41,407 nucleotides of DNA, taken from positions 1 through 41,407 of IMG/VR virus record IMGVR_UViG_3300044611_000147, one strand, 5' to 3'. This document shows, piece by piece, positions 40,219-41,407 of this stretch. The notes beneath the pieces were generated by a model. The model searched no databases. It was not told the DNA's origin and was given only the letters and a program-made list of their open reading frames with translations. The stretch's first letter is position 1. The number at the start of each line of letters is the position of its first letter. This stretch comes from a virus. Made by a program: the position numbers and the translations under genes.

Positions 40219-40248
40219 CAAAAGAGGGGTCAGCGATTTGCCGACCCC
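40219..40248 (-). terminator. Leftward intrinsic terminator or attenuator
   Basis: On the minus strand a 9-bp stem (GGGGTCGGC and GCTGACCCC with one G-T pair, AAATC loop) is followed by TCTTTT. It lies between hairpin 3 and the 39964 gene. Confidence 0.85.
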
Positions 40249-40256
40249 CCTTAATA

Positions 40257-40275
40257 AGCAGACTTTCAGTCTGCT
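40257..40275 (-). repeat. Leftward intercistronic hairpin 3
   Basis: AGCAGACT, TTC, AGTCTGCT is a perfect 8-bp stem with a 3-nt loop (GAA on the transcript). It overlaps the stop codon of the 40274 gene, as hairpin 2 does with its gene. A terminator follows immediately. Confidence 0.82.
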
Positions 40276-40402
40276 ATCTTTGACGAGCGAGCCACTCACG
40301 GACTGCCCGACGAGCGACGAGCATGCCTAGAGTAAAGCCACTCATAAACAAAGCGATTGCAATAGCAATCAAGTCTGTGTAAAGCAGTGGTAATGTAGTC
40401 AT
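40274..40402 (-). CDS. Small membrane protein
   Basis: The 42-residue product has one transmembrane segment (about 8-29, TDLIAIAIALFMSGFTLGML) and a basic end (RRAVREWLARQR). It is joined to the upstream gene by a TAATG overlap. Confidence 0.6.
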   Translation of the reverse strand: MTTLPLLYTDLIAIAIALFMSGFTLGMLVARRAVREWLARQR

Positions 40403-40647
40403 TAGGCGACACTTCCTTTCAGGGTTAGGTAAGCCTTTGGCTCAACCTTGGCTATCTCGCTTGATACAAGCGTGAAGTTTGGATAAGCCTTGAATGATGC
40501 TAGAATTGCCTCAATCTTCTTAGAAGATTTGGCGGTGTTGGTAGTGATGCGAACCTTGGCGAAGACACGCTTGTCATCTGCCTTGGCTATGTGAATTACG
40601 CCGTTCTTTACGACACCGACTAGTGTCTTAGTTTCAACTGTTCTCAT
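40402..40647 (-). CDS. Hypothetical first gene of the leftward operon
   Basis: The 81-residue product is basic and mixed alpha/beta (TLVGVVKNGVIHIAKADD, IEAILASFKAYP). It follows hairpin 4 and a 50-nt leader; GGAA precedes the ATG weakly. It is the promoter-proximal, hence probably earliest, product. Unknown family. Confidence 0.6.
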   Translation of the reverse strand: MRTVETKTLVGVVKNGVIHIAKADDKRVFAKVRITTNTAKSSKKIEAILASFKAYPNFTLVSSEIAKVEPKAYLTLKGSVA

Positions 40648-40902
40648 TGTCGTTCCAATCTGCCTTTCGGGATTTCCTATTCGGCGACATCTATCAAAGC
40701 AAATCTTTGATTTGCTATCAAAGAAAGACAGGCGTGATCACGAGCTCGTGCGTCATGCGCTCGTAATAGCCCATCCGCTATGAAGCCATCGCCCGCCCCC
40801 AGAGCGGGCGCATAACGCCCGCACAGGGCGTATGTGGTGTGTGTATGGGGTGTGTGTATGTGTGCTTGGTGAGCCGACATGCCGTTCATTTACGCTCAGT
40901 GT
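40648..40902. promoter_or_regulatory. Divergent control region with palindromes and tandem repeats
   Basis: No convincing gene is present. It contains hairpin 4 (40698-40716), the 12-bp palindrome CACGAGCTCGTG at 40739-40750, a GC hairpin (GCGGGCG, CATAA, CGCCCGC at 40804-40822), and two copies of GGTGTGTGTATG at 40836-40847 and 40849-40860. This looks like an operator and leader region for the leftward operon and may also be an origin. I could not find a clear leftward -35/-10 pair. Confidence 0.55.
40698..40716 (-). repeat. Leftward leader hairpin 4
   Basis: AGCAAATC, TTT, GATTTGCT is a perfect 8-bp stem with a 3-nt loop. Flanking sequence matches that of hairpin 1 over about 35 nt (CTATCAAAGAAAGACAGG versus TTATCAATGAAAGACTGG on the plus strand), showing common descent. 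It lies in the 5' leader of the leftward operon. Confidence 0.82.
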
Positions 40903-40931
40903 TTGACATTGGGCTGAATGTATGAGATAAT
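40903..40931 (+). promoter_or_regulatory. Strong sigma-70-type promoter
   Basis: A consensus -35 box TTGACA (40903-40908) and a near-consensus -10 box GATAAT (40926-40931) are separated by 17 bp. Transcription would start near 40938 and lead to the gene at 40979. It is the best promoter seen in the window. Confidence 0.88.
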
Positions 40932-40978
40932 TCTCGGTGTTGGTTGAGGTGGTCTCAACAACAGTCTGAAAGGACAGC

Positions 40979-41245
40979 ATGATGAATACATACGCAAATG
41001 AAGACCTATTCGCAGACCTAACCGCAGAGATTGCGGAGGTTAGAGCGTTCTATAATGTGCCTACGCTGGAGCATGTGCCTGACTTCGAACTCAGTTCACT
41101 ATCCCACGCACACGCAGGCGACCTAGTTCGCAAAGGTAAGCATGTTGGTATCGTGTTTGATGTAATCGCATGCGGAGGTAATGAGGCTCTTCGCATAGTG
41201 TTCAATAGTGGGCGCACTACTACACACACACGCAAGCCTCTATAG
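40979..41245 (+). CDS. Isolated rightward hypothetical protein
   Basis: The 88-residue product starts at ATG 40979 (ATG 40982 also possible) with AAAGGA 5 nt upstream. It begins MNTYANEDLFADLTAEIAEV and has a beta-rich middle (DLVRKGKHVGIVFDVIACGG). It is a single-gene unit with its own promoter and terminator, on the opposite strand to its neighbours. No family is recognised. Strong expression soon after entry is expected, so a host-takeover role is possible. Confidence 0.75.
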   Translation: MMNTYANEDLFADLTAEIAEVRAFYNVPTLEHVPDFELSSLSHAHAGDLVRKGKHVGIVFDVIACGGNEALRIVFNSGRTTTHTRKPL

Positions 41246-41317
41246 ATAGTTAGGCGAAGCCCTGCGCTCAGTAGCATGAGCGTGGGGTTTTGTCAAGTTT
41301 GAGCGTCAAATACGCTG

Positions 41318-41347
41318 GGGCAGGGGGCAACCTCTGCCCTTTTTTTT
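41318..41347 (+). terminator. Intrinsic terminator with GCAA loop
   Basis: A 9-bp stem (GGGCAGGGG with CCTCTGCCC, one G-T pair) and a GCAA loop are followed by eight T residues. Two weaker hairpins precede it (CGCTCA/TGAGCG at 41265-41282, AGCGT/ACGCT at 41302-41316). It ends the transcript of the 40979 gene. Confidence 0.95.
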
Positions 41348-41407
41348 GTGTCCGCAACCCTATGCGACCCCCCTGTTGTTTAACACCGCCCCCCACCCCC
41401 ACCCCAC
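41348..41407. other. C-rich right end of the window
   Basis: The last bases form C-runs of four to six separated by single A (from 41382). On the minus strand this gives several G-runs able to form a quadruplex. The final six bases CCCCAC equal the first six of the window. No gene is present here. Confidence 0.6.

Noticed and set aside
40677-40980. Two minus-strand frames (70 and 75 codons) in the control region
   Set aside because: Both include repeats, palindromes and the promoter; translations are His/Thr or Ala/Arg-rich without a ribosome binding site.
1-41407. CRISPR array, insertion sequence or integrase with attachment site
   Set aside because: No regularly spaced repeats, transposase or recombinase motifs were seen in any frame.

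Overview
The window reads as an essentially complete genome of a lytic, tailed double-stranded DNA phage of about 41 kb. The likely host is an actinobacterium with low to moderate GC content, plausibly one of the freshwater Nanopelagicales (acI) type. The evidence is a phage WhiB-like Fe-S regulator, actinophage-style replication and recombination genes, lysins aimed at peptidoglycan, three LysM-domain virion proteins, and a small basic protein of a type I associate with aquatic phages. I see no integrase, excisionase, immunity repressor or tRNA gene. No tape-measure protein or tail-sheath gene is recognisable, while very large internal-virion-type proteins are present, so short-tailed (podovirus-like) morphology is the best inference.

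Layout. Positions 243-25931 (+ strand) hold the virion and lysis module. It runs terminase large subunit, portal, a Lys/Ala-rich LysM protein, a 1652-residue putative internal virion protein, two more LysM proteins, scaffold, major capsid protein, a run of tiny basic proteins, an adaptor, tail fibre and adhesin genes, a holin/membrane/lipoprotein cassette, an M15-type endolysin, a large tail protein and a peptidoglycan-binding-like protein. It ends at a strong terminator (25943-25975). One small minus-strand gene (25978-26118) follows. Positions 26246-33947 (+ strand) hold the replication, recombination and regulation module: a RecB/Cas4-like nuclease split into two genes around a zinc-ribbon gene, a DnaB-like ATPase, further PD-(D/E)XK nucleases, WhiB, a secreted lytic transglycosylase, a primase split into zinc-finger and TOPRIM genes around a proteasome/HslV-like Ntn hydrolase, a DUF1599-like protein, an endonuclease VII homologue, a sigma-like factor, an FmdB-like zinc ribbon and a GT-A glycosyltransferase.

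A bidirectional terminator at 33928-33968 separates this from a leftward (- strand) cluster at 33963-40647. That cluster holds about 20 short, tightly overlapping genes, mostly of unknown function, with DUF932, Gp88-like and Api92-like members. It is punctuated by four related 19-nt hairpins (8-bp stem, 3-nt loop). At the right end a 255-bp regulatory region precedes a near-consensus promoter (40903-40931). This promoter drives a single rightward gene (40979-41245), which ends at a GCAA-loop terminator (41318-41347). The last bases are C-rich and share six bases with the first bases of the window.

The most notable points are three. The split nuclease has Fe-S cysteines and catalytic residues spread over two polypeptides. 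A phage proteasome-like hydrolase with Thr1/Asp17 geometry sits inside a split primase locus. The leftward region carries a family of co-varying hairpins. All functional names are read from sequence motifs; no database search was run.
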